Source: Pseudomonas paracarnis
Lineage (GTDB): Bacteria > Pseudomonadota > Gammaproteobacteria > Pseudomonadales > Pseudomonadaceae
Length of the DNA stretch: 64,000 bases
Direction: 5' to 3'
NCBI RefSeq assembly: GCF_904063055.1
Contig: NZ_CAJFCN010000009.1
Span: 62,001-126,000, forward strand
Of the stretch, positions 55,517 to 64,000 are shown piece by piece. The notes beneath the pieces were generated by a model. The model searched no databases. It was not told the DNA's origin and saw only the letters and a program-made list of their open reading frames with translations. Made by a program: the position numbers and the translations under genes. The stretch's first letter is position 1, and every line of letters starts with the position of its first letter.

Positions 55517-57232
55517 GTGCCAAATCAGCTCTCAACCGGACACTTGTGTTGTATCCGTAATCTGGGCATCGCCCTGCTCTGCCTGTGGGCGCTGCCCGTG
55601 GCTGGCGCCGAGGTGCCGCAGCCAGGCCAGGAAGCCCTGCGCTTGCAGCAACAACAGCAACGCGACCTGCAGCAACTACAACTGGAGCAGCGCCAACGCC
55701 AGATGCAACGTGGCAGCTTCGGTACACCAGCGGCCACACCGGCCTTGCCCACGGACATCGCCAAGGATGAACACTGCTGGCCCTTGAGCGGTACACGCCT
55801 GGCCGGGGTCACGCTGTTCAGCCGTGCCGAGTTGGACAAACACATCGAGCCCTACGTGGCGCCTTGCATGGGCGTCACCCAGATCAACCGCCTGCTGGCC
55901 GAGATTACGCGGCTGTATGTCGAGGCCGGTTATATCGCCAGCCGCCCCTACCTGATCAGTGCACCCACCGCCGGGCAGCCGCTGGATATTCACGTCGAAG
56001 AAGGCTACCTGGAGACCATCGAGCTGGCCGACCAGAGCCTGCCGGTGTCATTGGGCGGGGCATTCCCCGGCATGCTCGGCAAACCACTGAACCTGCGAGA
56101 CCTGGAACAGGGCCTGGACCAGCTCAACCGCCTGCGCTCGGTCGACCTCACCGCCGACATCGCCCCAGGCAGCACAGCGGGCGCCTCGCGCATCATCCTG
56201 CGCACGCGCAGCAGCGCCTCGCGCTGGGCCCTGGGCCTGGGGGTGGATAACCTCGGCAGCGCCGGCACCGGGCGGGATCGCAATGCAATCAACTTGAGCC
56301 TGGACAGCCCACTGCAAATCAACGACTCGCTCAACCTGAGCTTCAGCGACACGCTCAACCATGGGCCGCGCTACAGCCGCAGCCACAGCCTGTTCTACTC
56401 GATCCCCTACGGTTACTGGACCTACAGCCTGTTCGCCAGCCATGCCGAATACCGCTCGCCGTTCAAGCTCAGCCGCACCACGTTCTACAACAGTGGCCGC
56501 ACCGATCAAGTCAGCCTGCGCAGCGACCGTGTGCTGTGGCGCGACCAGGGCCACCAACTGAGCGCCAACCTGCAACTGGCCTACAAAGACGTCGACAGCT
56601 ACCTGCAAAAGGTACACCTGGACATCCAGAGCCCGACGCTGACCGTGGCCGAAGCGGGCCTGAACCTGTTCTGGCTCAACAGTGCGGTGTGGAACCTGGA
56701 CGTCAACTACGCCCAGGGCCTGACCTGGTTCGGCGCCGATCGCGATGCCAGCCAGGTGCAGAAAAACCGGCCCAAGGCGCAGTTTCAAAAGTACCGCGCC
56801 AACCTCACCCAATGGCGCAACGGCCAATGGGCAGCGCAGCCATGGCAGTGGCAAAGCCAGTTATCGGTGCAGTACAGCCCGGATGCATTGCCCGCCATCG
56901 AACAACTGCTGATCACCGACGACTCGGCCGTGCGCGGCTACCGCGAAAACAGTACTTCCGGTGCCATTGGCACGGTATGGCGCAACACTTTGCGCCTGCC
57001 GCTCAACACTGACTTGCCGGTGAAGCTCACCCCGCGCCTGGGCCTGGACAACGGCTGGGTCAAGCACGAACACGGTGCCCGGAGCCAACGCCTGAGCGGC
57101 GCCAGCGCGGGGCTCAACCTGAGCTGGAAGAACGTGCAGCTCGACGTCGACTACCAACGCAACCTCAACACCCCTACAGGTTTTCGCCAGGAGCCGGAGG
57201 TCTGGCTGACGCGCCTTAGCGTGCAGATATGA
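55517..57232 (+). CDS. Two-partner secretion transporter TpsB (ShlB/FhaC family)
   Basis: A 571-residue outer-membrane pore. After a signal peptide (to about residue 30, LPVAGA), a Gln/Arg-rich helix-linker (QQQQQRDLQQLQLEQRQRQMQ) enters the channel region, then POTRA domains (about 85-230; LAGVTLFSRAELDKHI and VEEGYLETIELAD) and the 16-strand barrel ending WLTRLSVQI. The lid-lock motif VRGYRENSTSGA (about 478-490) fits FhaC. Start is GTG at 55517 with AAGGA six bases ahead. Encodes the exporter of the TpsA that follows 106 bases later. Confidence 0.92.
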   Translation: MPNQLSTGHLCCIRNLGIALLCLWALPVAGAEVPQPGQEALRLQQQQQRDLQQLQLEQRQRQMQRGSFGTPAATPALPTDIAKDEHCWPLSGTRLAGVTLFSRAELDKHIEPYVAPCMGVTQINRLLAEITRLYVEAGYIASRPYLISAPTAGQPLDIHVEEGYLETIELADQSLPVSLGGAFPGMLGKPLNLRDLEQGLDQLNRLRSVDLTADIAPGSTAGASRIILRTRSSASRWALGLGVDNLGSAGTGRDRNAINLSLDSPLQINDSLNLSFSDTLNHGPRYSRSHSLFYSIPYGYWTYSLFASHAEYRSPFKLSRTTFYNSGRTDQVSLRSDRVLWRDQGHQLSANLQLAYKDVDSYLQKVHLDIQSPTLTVAEAGLNLFWLNSAVWNLDVNYAQGLTWFGADRDASQVQKNRPKAQFQKYRANLTQWRNGQWAAQPWQWQSQLSVQYSPDALPAIEQLLITDDSAVRGYRENSTSGAIGTVWRNTLRLPLNTDLPVKLTPRLGLDNGWVKHEHGARSQRLSGASAGLNLSWKNVQLDVDYQRNLNTPTGFRQEPEVWLTRLSVQI

Positions 57233-57338
57233 GCTCACACCCGTTTTTTGCCTGAGTCACCGCCGTACCTGGCCACTCCAGCAGCGTTGCAACGAACAAC
57301 GCGCGTCGTGGATCAGCCAACACAGAGCGAGATTATTT

Positions 57339-60300
57339 ATGCCGACTACTCCACACAGCTTCCACCTTTCACCCCAGGGCAAACTGCGCTGGGCCATCGC
57401 CAGCCTGTTCCTGCTGCCGCAACTCGCGCTCGCCGCAGGCTTGACCGTCGTCGAAGGCCCTGGCGGCACGCCGCAACTGCAAAACCAGGGCGGTGTACCC
57501 ATCGTCAACATCGTCGCGCCGAACGCCGGTGGCCTGTCCCATAACCAGTTTTTGGACTACAACGTCGACCGCCAGGGCCTGGTGTTGAACAACGCCTTGC
57601 AGGCTGGCCAGTCCCAACTCGCCGGGCAGTTGGCAGCCAACCCGCAGTTCCAGGGCCAGGCGGCGAGCGTGATCCTCAATGAAGTGATCAGCCGCAACGC
57701 CTCGACCCTCAATGGCGCCCAGGAGATTTTTGGCCAGGCAGCCGATTACGTGCTGGCCAACCCTAACGGCATTTCGGTGAATGGCGGCAGTTTCATCAAC
57801 ACGCCCAATGCCAACCTGGTGGTCGGCCGCCCTGAACTCAACGACGGCAAGCTGCAAGCCTTGAGCACCCGCGATGCCAACGGCCAACTGACAGTGCAAG
57901 GCCAGGGCCTGCACAATCGCGAGGGCTCTATCAACCTGATCGCGCCGCGCATCGACAGCGAAGGTCGCCTCAGCGCCCGCGATCAATTGAACCTCACGGT
58001 GGGCCGTAATCAGGTCGATTTCGCTAGCGGGCAAGTGCGCCAGGTCGACCCGGCCAGCAAGACCCAGGACCAACGCATCGACGCACGCCTGTTCGGCGCC
58101 ATGCAGGCCGGGCGCATCAACATCATCAGCACCGCCGAGGGCGCCGGTGTGCGTGTGGGCGGTGTGCAGGTGCAAGGCACTGACGGGGTGAAGATCAGTT
58201 CGGCCGGCGACCTCGACATCAGCGGCCAAGTGCATGCCGACAGCCTCGACGCCACCCGCGCTGGCGTGCACAGCCGTCAGGGCGATGTCGATTTGCACAG
58301 TGCCAAGGACTTGAACCTGGCCGCCACCGACGTCAGCGGGCGCAACGTCAAACTCGACGCCAGCCGCAACCTGACCCTCAGCAGCCTGGAAAGCCGCAAG
58401 CTCCAGGAAAAGCGTGAGCAGTGGAACAACAGCAACTTCTTGTTCACCTACGAAACCTACGACCGCACCACCACCGACAAAGACTCGCGCCAGCACGGCA
58501 ACAAGGTCGTGGCGCAACAGGACGCGGCGCTGTCTTCCGGCGCCAACACCGAGATCAAAGCCAGCCATGTGGAAGCGGGCAACACTCTGCGCGTCGACAG
58601 CGGCGCAGACCTTCAGGTGAACGCCGCCACCGAAACCCATGAAAGCCGCGACCAGGGCAACCATCGCAAACACCTGTGGAAAGCCAACTGGGATAAATCC
58701 AGCAGCGAACAACGCAGCATCACCAGCAGCCTCAAGGCCGGAAAGACACTAGAGCTGACCAGCCAACAGAAGCTGCAAGTGCAAGGCGCCGAGCTGAAAA
58801 CCCCCGGCGATATTCAACTGGCCGCCCGGCACGTGGAAATCACCAGCGCCAGCCGTACCCAGAGCAGCCGCGACAACGCCTACTCCGGCGACCTCACCGG
58901 TGGCAGCTTCTTCGGCAAGCAAGGCGACGGTGACCAGGGCAAGACGTCGAACACCGGCAGCAAGGTCAACGCCGACGGCAAGCTGATCGTCAAGGCCGAC
59001 GACGTGCGCATCAGCGGTAGCCAGGCCCGTGGCGGCAAGCAGGCCAATGTCATCAGCGACAAAGGTTCGCTGGTGATCGACGGCGTCCAGGACAGCTCCC
59101 ACGACAACCGCTACAACAATGACAGCAAATTCTTCGGCCTCTCCAAGGATGAAAGCCGCAAGAACCTCAAGGACAGCACCGTGGTTGCCAGCGACCTGCG
59201 CTCGGACAGCAACCTCAAGCTGCAAAGTGCCAAGGACATCACCGTCAGTGGCTCCCAGGTAGCCGCCGCGGGTGAACTGCAAGCGGATGCCAAGGGCGAT
59301 ATCAAGGTCGTTGCCGCCGAGAACACCACCCACGACACCACTCGCACCCATAGCCGTGGCTTCGATGGCTACGCCAAGGAAACCGAGGGCGTCAGCCGCC
59401 AGTACCGTGCGGGGTTGAGCTATGAAGACCAGCAGCAAACCCGCAAGACCGACACCACCCAGCAGCAGGGTTCCAGCCTCAAGGGCGGCAGTGTCGTAGT
59501 AAAGGCCGGTGGCGATGTGAGCATCCAGGGTTCGGACCTCAAGGCAACCGCAGGCGATGCCACCCTGAGCGGCAACAACGTCGAGCTGTTGGCCGCCCAC
59601 GACAAGCGCACCGAAGCCGTCGACACCACCACCACCGGCGGCAGTTTCTATTACACCGGCGGCATTGATCGGGCAGGCAGTGGCGCTCAGTTCAGCCACC
59701 AAAGCAGCCAAGACACCACTGAAAAAACCACCGCGCAAACCAGCACCGTGGCCGCGACCGGCAAGCTGACCATCAACGCTGGCAACACCTTCACCAGCGA
59801 GGGTGCACAGGCCAAGGCCGGCGCCGAACTGCAGGTCAACGCGGGTCAGATCGACAACCAGGCTGCCCATTCCACCGAGACCAGCACCCACAAGGAAAAC
59901 GGCTGGACCGCCGATGTTGGCGCCAATGTGGAATACAAAGGCATTACCCGCCCGATCGAAAAAGCCGTCGAGGGCGTGGCCCAGGCCAAGTTCCATCAGC
60001 CCGGTTTGCTGGACGCGTTCGAGCAACCCAATGTCGGCCTGGATGTGGAAGTCGGGCACACGAACAAAACCGGCACAACGCAAGACAGCACCGCCGTGGT
60101 CAGCCAGTTCAGTGGCGCCGCGGTGCAGGTCAATGCAGCCGGCACGTTGCAGGACGAGGGCACCCAGTACCGCGCCACCGAGGGCGGGCTGAACATCAAG
60201 GCCGGCGAGCACCTGGCCACGGCAGCGGCCAACACCCACAGCAGCAGCGAGCAAAGCGTGGACGCCAAGGCTGGCGTGCGGGTCTATACCACCACCGGCG

Positions 60301-62294
60301 AAGACGTGAATGTGCGCGGCAGCGGCCTGGGCGGCAGCAGCGATGTGCGCGAATCCACCAGCACGGCGGTGCTCGGCAGCTATGTGGCCAGCCAAGGCGT
60401 GAGCATCGAGGCCAAGGGCGATGCCCGTTATGAAGGCAGCCAGTTCGACGGCGGCCAGGCCGGGGTTAACCTCAAGACCGGCGGTGAGCTGGCGCTCAAC
60501 CAGGCCACCAACACCCAGAGCAAAAACAGCAGCACGCTGCGCGGCAACGGCTCACTGACGGTGGGCACCGCGCCCGGTGCGAATGGCAGCAACATCAACC
60601 TCGGTGCCGGCGTGCAGTTGGATAACAAGCGCCTGGACACCCAGAACAGCCAGGCACAGGTCGCGACCATTCAAGGCAGCGGCCCCGTTCAGTTCAGCAG
60701 CGGCGCAGACATGACCCTGCAAGGCACGCAGATCGGCAGCACGGGCGCAAAGGCTGGCGATATCAGCCTCAATGCCGGCGGCAAGCTGGACCTGCAAGCC
60801 GCCACCGACAGCCACGTCAGCAACGGCAGCAACCTGGGCGGCGGTCTGACCCTCGGTGCCGGCAAGACCAGCAGCGCCGAAAGCAGCAGCAAGACCGGCA
60901 GCCTCAGCGCCAATTTCAATATTGGTAAAGTGGCGGAGAACGACAAGAGCGCGGTCGTCGGGCAATTGCACAGCAGCGGCAAGGTCAGCCTCGCCAGTGG
61001 CGCTGAGGCAACCGATGCCATCCACTTGCAGGGCACTCAGGTCAGCGCAGCCAGCGTTAGCCTGGATGCGCAAAACGGCGGCATCCTGCAAGAGTCCGCA
61101 CAATCGACCCAGGCCCATAACAGCTGGGGCGTGACCCTGGGCGCAGGCGCCAGCATCGGCAAAACCACCTTGGCCGACGCCGGTGAACATGAGACACCCA
61201 AGACCCAGCGCGGCATCAATGCGCGGGCCAAGGTCGATGTGGATCACTTGCAAGGCACCACGCAGCACAACAGCGTGATCACGGCGGGTGACGTCACCCT
61301 CAACAGTGGCGGCGATACCCATCTGGCCGGAGCGCGTATCGACGCCGACAAGGTGCACGGCACGGTGGGCGGCGACCTCGTCGTCGAAAGCCGCAAGGAC
61401 CACGTCAACAGCACCCAGGTGAATGTTGACGCCAGGCTGGATGTCGAGAAGAACCAGCCGGGGGTGGTGGATAAGCTGGCCAAAACCAGCGGCCCCCTGA
61501 AGGACAAGGTACAAGCCAAGGCTGAAGGTGCGTTCGACAAGCATCGCGACAAGCTGGAGAACGTCGTCGACAAAGGCACCGGGCACCTGGCTTCGGCCAA
61601 GGACAGCGTGGTCAACAGCGTGGTCAATGCCAAGGAACGCCTGGGCGAAAAACTCACCCGCAGTGGCAGCTACGACGTGAACCCGCAACCCCGTGGCGCC
61701 TTCGGTACTCGCGTGGACAAGGCCAAGGCTTACCTGGCAGACAAGACCGACGCCCTGGGCACACGCCTGTCTGGCTTCAAGGATAAGGTCTGGCCAAAAA
61801 CCAGCGACAGCTACACCGTCAGTGGCAAAGACACCACCGGCAGCAAGGTGGCCAACACCGCCGAAAGCGTGTTGTTCGGCGACAAGAGCGGCAACACCAG
61901 CTACACCCCGACCCTGTATCTGGACGTCAGCCATGTGGTCAAGGACAGCGTCGCCCAGGCGTCAGGCATTCGCGCAAGCCAGGGCGTCAACCTGCAGGTG
62001 AAGGGTGATACCCAGCTCACGGGCGCGCGGATCAGTGCGCCCAATGGCAAGGTTGAGCTGGGTGGCTCCAAGGTGACTGCAACCACACTGGCCGGCAGCG
62101 ACTACCGTGCCGATGTCGGGCTGAACGTTTCGAAGTCACCGGTCAACCTGGCCCTGGGCGCCAAGGACGAACTGACCCAGAAACACGACGACGCCACGCG
62201 CAAGGACCAAGCCTTAAATCTGGGCCCGCTGCGAGCGGGTGGGCACAGTGAGAGCCAGGCCTTGCAGGCGGGGATTGATCAGGCCATCAACTAA
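57339..62294 (+). CDS. Large TpsA exoprotein (filamentous haemagglutinin-like)
   Basis: A 1651-residue secreted protein. The signal peptide spans about 1-32 (extended type, ends LALAA). The TPS domain (about 33-280) has NQFLDYNVDRQGLVLNN and LANPNGISVNGG, the NPNG and related motifs recognised by TpsB. Then many Fil_haemagg_2-type repeats, rich in Gly, Asp, Ser and Asn (LQVNAATETHESRD, QVAAAGELQADAKGD). Residues about 1410-1520 break the pattern with Lys-rich amphipathic helices (FDKHRDKLENVVDKG, AKAYLADKTDALGTRL). No pretoxin VENN motif, toxin domain or immunity gene was found at the C-terminus, so it looks like an adhesin rather than a CDI toxin. Confidence 0.92.
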   Translation: MPTTPHSFHLSPQGKLRWAIASLFLLPQLALAAGLTVVEGPGGTPQLQNQGGVPIVNIVAPNAGGLSHNQFLDYNVDRQGLVLNNALQAGQSQLAGQLAANPQFQGQAASVILNEVISRNASTLNGAQEIFGQAADYVLANPNGISVNGGSFINTPNANLVVGRPELNDGKLQALSTRDANGQLTVQGQGLHNREGSINLIAPRIDSEGRLSARDQLNLTVGRNQVDFASGQVRQVDPASKTQDQRIDARLFGAMQAGRINIISTAEGAGVRVGGVQVQGTDGVKISSAGDLDISGQVHADSLDATRAGVHSRQGDVDLHSAKDLNLAATDVSGRNVKLDASRNLTLSSLESRKLQEKREQWNNSNFLFTYETYDRTTTDKDSRQHGNKVVAQQDAALSSGANTEIKASHVEAGNTLRVDSGADLQVNAATETHESRDQGNHRKHLWKANWDKSSSEQRSITSSLKAGKTLELTSQQKLQVQGAELKTPGDIQLAARHVEITSASRTQSSRDNAYSGDLTGGSFFGKQGDGDQGKTSNTGSKVNADGKLIVKADDVRISGSQARGGKQANVISDKGSLVIDGVQDSSHDNRYNNDSKFFGLSKDESRKNLKDSTVVASDLRSDSNLKLQSAKDITVSGSQVAAAGELQADAKGDIKVVAAENTTHDTTRTHSRGFDGYAKETEGVSRQYRAGLSYEDQQQTRKTDTTQQQGSSLKGGSVVVKAGGDVSIQGSDLKATAGDATLSGNNVELLAAHDKRTEAVDTTTTGGSFYYTGGIDRAGSGAQFSHQSSQDTTEKTTAQTSTVAATGKLTINAGNTFTSEGAQAKAGAELQVNAGQIDNQAAHSTETSTHKENGWTADVGANVEYKGITRPIEKAVEGVAQAKFHQPGLLDAFEQPNVGLDVEVGHTNKTGTTQDSTAVVSQFSGAAVQVNAAGTLQDEGTQYRATEGGLNIKAGEHLATAAANTHSSSEQSVDAKAGVRVYTTTGEDVNVRGSGLGGSSDVRESTSTAVLGSYVASQGVSIEAKGDARYEGSQFDGGQAGVNLKTGGELALNQATNTQSKNSSTLRGNGSLTVGTAPGANGSNINLGAGVQLDNKRLDTQNSQAQVATIQGSGPVQFSSGADMTLQGTQIGSTGAKAGDISLNAGGKLDLQAATDSHVSNGSNLGGGLTLGAGKTSSAESSSKTGSLSANFNIGKVAENDKSAVVGQLHSSGKVSLASGAEATDAIHLQGTQVSAASVSLDAQNGGILQESAQSTQAHNSWGVTLGAGASIGKTTLADAGEHETPKTQRGINARAKVDVDHLQGTTQHNSVITAGDVTLNSGGDTHLAGARIDADKVHGTVGGDLVVESRKDHVNSTQVNVDARLDVEKNQPGVVDKLAKTSGPLKDKVQAKAEGAFDKHRDKLENVVDKGTGHLASAKDSVVNSVVNAKERLGEKLTRSGSYDVNPQPRGAFGTRVDKAKAYLADKTDALGTRLSGFKDKVWPKTSDSYTVSGKDTTGSKVANTAESVLFGDKSGNTSYTPTLYLDVSHVVKDSVAQASGIRASQGVNLQVKGDTQLTGARISAPNGKVELGGSKVTATTLAGSDYRADVGLNVSKSPVNLALGAKDELTQKHDDATRKDQALNLGPLRAGGHSESQALQAGIDQAIN

Positions 62295-62312
62295 AGGGTA
62301 AAGCCACCCCAC

Positions 62313-62411
62313 TGTAGGAGCGAGCTTGCTCGCGAAGAACGTTAACGATGATGCTGGCATGCTTGGAGTACACGGCGCCCTCAGGTTTTTCGCGAGCAAG
62401 CTCGCTCCACA
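62313..62411. repeat. REP pair (gcgagcaagct class)
   Basis: Units tgtaggagcgagcttgctcgcgaa and tcgcgagcaagctcgctccaca in inverted orientation 18 bases after tpsA. Marks the end of the high-GC region. Confidence 0.9.
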
Positions 62412-62521
62412 GGCACATTCTCAGCGTGCCAGCCGGCGCGCTCAGTTGTACGCTTTTTCTCGGGTCGCTGTAGGTTGGTCCTTATGATCGCGTTCTTACA
62501 AACAAAGCACACCCAGAAAGT

Positions 62522-62549
62522 GGAACCTTTCACAGACCTCAACCACCCA
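62522..62549 (+). promoter_or_regulatory. HrpL (hrp) box
   Basis: GGAACC (62522-62527), 15 bases, CCACCCA (62543-62549), a full match to the Pseudomonas hrp box GGAACC-N15/16-CCACNNA. It lies 228 bases ahead of the next start codon, on the same strand. Other GGAACC occurrences in the window lack the second half. This is the promoter class of type III secretion effectors and harpins. Confidence 0.75.
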
Positions 62550-62668
62550 ACAAAAAACTAACCTCATGCGGATATTTTCAAACAAGAGAAAATAAGCTCG
62601 ACAGACGGACGCACCAGAAAATTCAGCGCTTCCCTTTGGCGTCTATAACCATAAACAGAGGTTAAACA

Positions 62669-62764
62669 GTGAGCCCGTTAAAAGGGTATGGCATGTTAGT
62701 GCAGTGCACACACGCCCGCCGAACGACTGCGTTTAAAGCTATATCGTTGATCTCATATAAATAA
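62669..62764 (+). other. Possible 31-codon leader ORF
   Basis: GTG at 62669 with AGAGG seven bases ahead, ending in a TAA at 62762-62764, in the same frame as the gene that follows. It might be a leader or chance; composition gives no support for a protein. Confidence 0.2.
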
Positions 62765-62776
62765 AGTGACCCAGCA

Positions 62777-64000
62777 ATGAATATATTCTCGCCCGTGCCA
62801 CAGCCACTCAGCAACTATCCCCATACAACAAATGCTGAACACCGTCGCTCCACTCGGGCAATTGACGATGCACCGCCAGTCAAAAATACACTTCCGGACG
62901 CGCCGAGCGCCTCGGAAGATAAAAAGCTGGGGCTGGGACAAAAACCGATCCCTGCGCCCGCCCCCGACCATGAGTTAGATTTCGCCAAGGGAGTCATTTA
63001 TGGCTCTGTCAGCGTTTCCCCTCACACAGCAAGTTATACGCACCAGGAACAGCTACAGAGGATTGACGCTTACGCCGACCGTGTTGTCACGCAAATCAAG
63101 AAAATAGAAGAAAGCGGTGAAGAAAACGAAAGTAATATCAGGTTCCAGAAAACTCGCCCGTTCCTGGAGCCTGCCGGTTATTTCAGCGGCGGGTTATTGG
63201 CTGCCGGGTTCGACCCGCATGAAAAAATCACTGTAACCTTCAAAAGTTACGTTGGAAAATGGAAGCCGGAAGTCGAGACCAACACCGATACACGCACCTA
63301 TTTTGCATGGGAAATTGCAGCCGGTGCTCTTAAGCACGATAAACCACCGGGAGGTGGCCTGCTCAACTTCCAGACCATGGAAATCAAGCCGCAAGACCGG
63401 AGCAAGATCAACGATCTGGAAGCGCTGGGTGCGAAGCTACAAAATCATTGGCAAGATGATGTCGCCTCCACCATGAGCGACGAGACGGGCGAATTGGCGA
63501 AGCACTCGGGAAAAGCCGATGCTTATGTTGTGCTGGGAACTTTGCAAGGCCTGCGTAACGACAAAGATGCGTATAAAATGCTATCGCCTGAAGGCCGATC
63601 AGCCGTTGAACGCACGCTAGACAATAAGGGAAATGTCGTCATACCCAACATATACGGTTATCCACTGGCCGGGTATGCGTTTATTCCTTATGTCAACTAT
63701 CACGACAATTATGACACCCGCCCCAATCAAGGCCTGATGCTCGACTTGAAGAACGGCACAGTCAGCGAAATACGCGGAGACGATGATTTTGCTCGTTGGG
63801 CCAAAGACAACCGTGATGCCTTAAAAGCCAGCTTTAACGCCGAAGACAGACAAGGCGGAAAGGATGCTCATTGGCCATCAGCGAGCAGTGTGCTCGAAAA
63901 TTTGATTGAGGGTAATCATGCGCACTATCCGGGACGCAAAAATCTACTCAGCGACAAACAGATTCCGGTTAGAGAGTTATTTAATTACACTCAATCGCGA
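62777..64000 (+). CDS. Candidate type III effector / large unknown protein, 5' part only
   Basis: Open from the ATG at 62777 to the window end (408 codons, no stop). The N-terminus is Ser/Pro/Asn-rich (NIFSPVPQPLSNYPHTT), has Ile at position 3 and no acidic residue before residue 21, matching the rules for type III secretion signals of P. syringae; a Pro/Ala-rich disordered stretch follows to about residue 65. The rest is mixed alpha/beta (FLEPAGYFSGGLLAAGFDPHEKITVTF, YFAWEIAAGALKHDKPPGGG, PLAGYAFIPYVNYHDNYDTRPN) and no domain is recognised. GC content is clearly lower than in neighbours, and an hrp box lies upstream. There is no signal peptide. It could instead be part of a large insecticidal-type toxin. 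Confidence 0.7.
   Translation, partial: MNIFSPVPQPLSNYPHTTNAEHRRSTRAIDDAPPVKNTLPDAPSASEDKKLGLGQKPIPAPAPDHELDFAKGVIYGSVSVSPHTASYTHQEQLQRIDAYADRVVTQIKKIEESGEENESNIRFQKTRPFLEPAGYFSGGLLAAGFDPHEKITVTFKSYVGKWKPEVETNTDTRTYFAWEIAAGALKHDKPPGGGLLNFQTMEIKPQDRSKINDLEALGAKLQNHWQDDVASTMSDETGELAKHSGKADAYVVLGTLQGLRNDKDAYKMLSPEGRSAVERTLDNKGNVVIPNIYGYPLAGYAFIPYVNYHDNYDTRPNQGLMLDLKNGTVSEIRGDDDFARWAKDNRDALKASFNAEDRQGGKDAHWPSASSVLENLIEGNHAHYPGRKNLLSDKQIPVRELFNYTQSR

Noticed and set aside
57339..62294. TpsA as a CdiA contact-dependent toxin
   Set aside because: No VENN/pretoxin motif, no toxin domain at the end and no small immunity gene downstream before the REP pair.
62313..62411. REP pairs as CRISPR-like repeats
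   Set aside because: Only paired inverted units with varying centres; no regular spacers and no cas genes.

Overview
The window is chromosomal DNA of a fluorescent Pseudomonas, most likely of the P. fluorescens group. The reasons are high GC with strong codon bias, gene orders known from Pseudomonas (gts glucose uptake; argP/argO/sodB/bifA/icmP; arcDABC; gcsR/gcvHP/sdaA/gcvT), and about a dozen palindromic REP pairs of the type gtgggagctggcttgcctg. No rRNA, tRNA, CRISPR array, transposase or prophage gene was seen. The first 62.3 kb look like ordinary core chromosome; the last 1.5 kb are more AT-rich and look accessory.

Layout. 0-8.5 kb: the tail of hexR, then on the minus strand a sugar epimerase/isomerase, the gtsABCD glucose ABC transporter, the porin OprB and a hexose-6-phosphate mutarotase. 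The promoters of gtsA and of the isomerase share one architecture at identical spacing, which implies one regulator. 8.6-13.4 kb: a coiled-coil membrane protein, an extended SDR enzyme, argP, an ACT-domain protein, argO and sodB. 13.5-22.5 kb: a small protein, the c-di-GMP phosphodiesterase BifA, the imelysin lipoprotein IcmP with a Fur-box candidate, TrkH, an AraC-type regulator and an MFS transporter. 22.5-32.4 kb: arfB, an aromatic amino-acid permease, a very acidic 45-residue peptide followed by an M29/NicX-like metalloenzyme, rluB, scpB-scpA, a Sua5/YciO-type protein, a PHP phosphoesterase, yciB and yciI. 32.4-36.7 kb: a Cpx-like two-component system with its CpxP/Spy-like periplasmic protein, and a CaiB/BaiF CoA-transferase. 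36.8-44.6 kb: alkA and one arcD paralogue on the minus strand, divergent from arcDABC and a DUF5064 gene, with a candidate ANR-dependent promoter. 44.8-52.7 kb: the TyrR-like activator GcsR and the glycine cleavage/serine deaminase operon, with a clear sigma-54 promoter and three upstream activator sites. 53-55 kb: a cold-shock protein, an RDD protein and nadA. 55.5-62.3 kb: a two-partner secretion pair, TpsB and a 1651-residue TpsA.

Most unusual items. (1) At 62,522 a full match to the HrpL (hrp) box lies upstream of an open reading frame that starts at 62,777 and runs off the window. Its N-terminus fits the rules for type III secretion signals, so it is a candidate type III effector that I do not recognise. 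(2) A 45-residue peptide with ten acidic and no Lys/Arg residues, ending in GTAMWPF, sits just ahead of an M29/NicX-like metalloenzyme, which could be a minimal peptide-modification system. Regulatory readings (GcsR, sigma-54, ANR, CpxR, Fur, HrpL and the twin gts promoters) were made by eye from the bases and not tested computationally.
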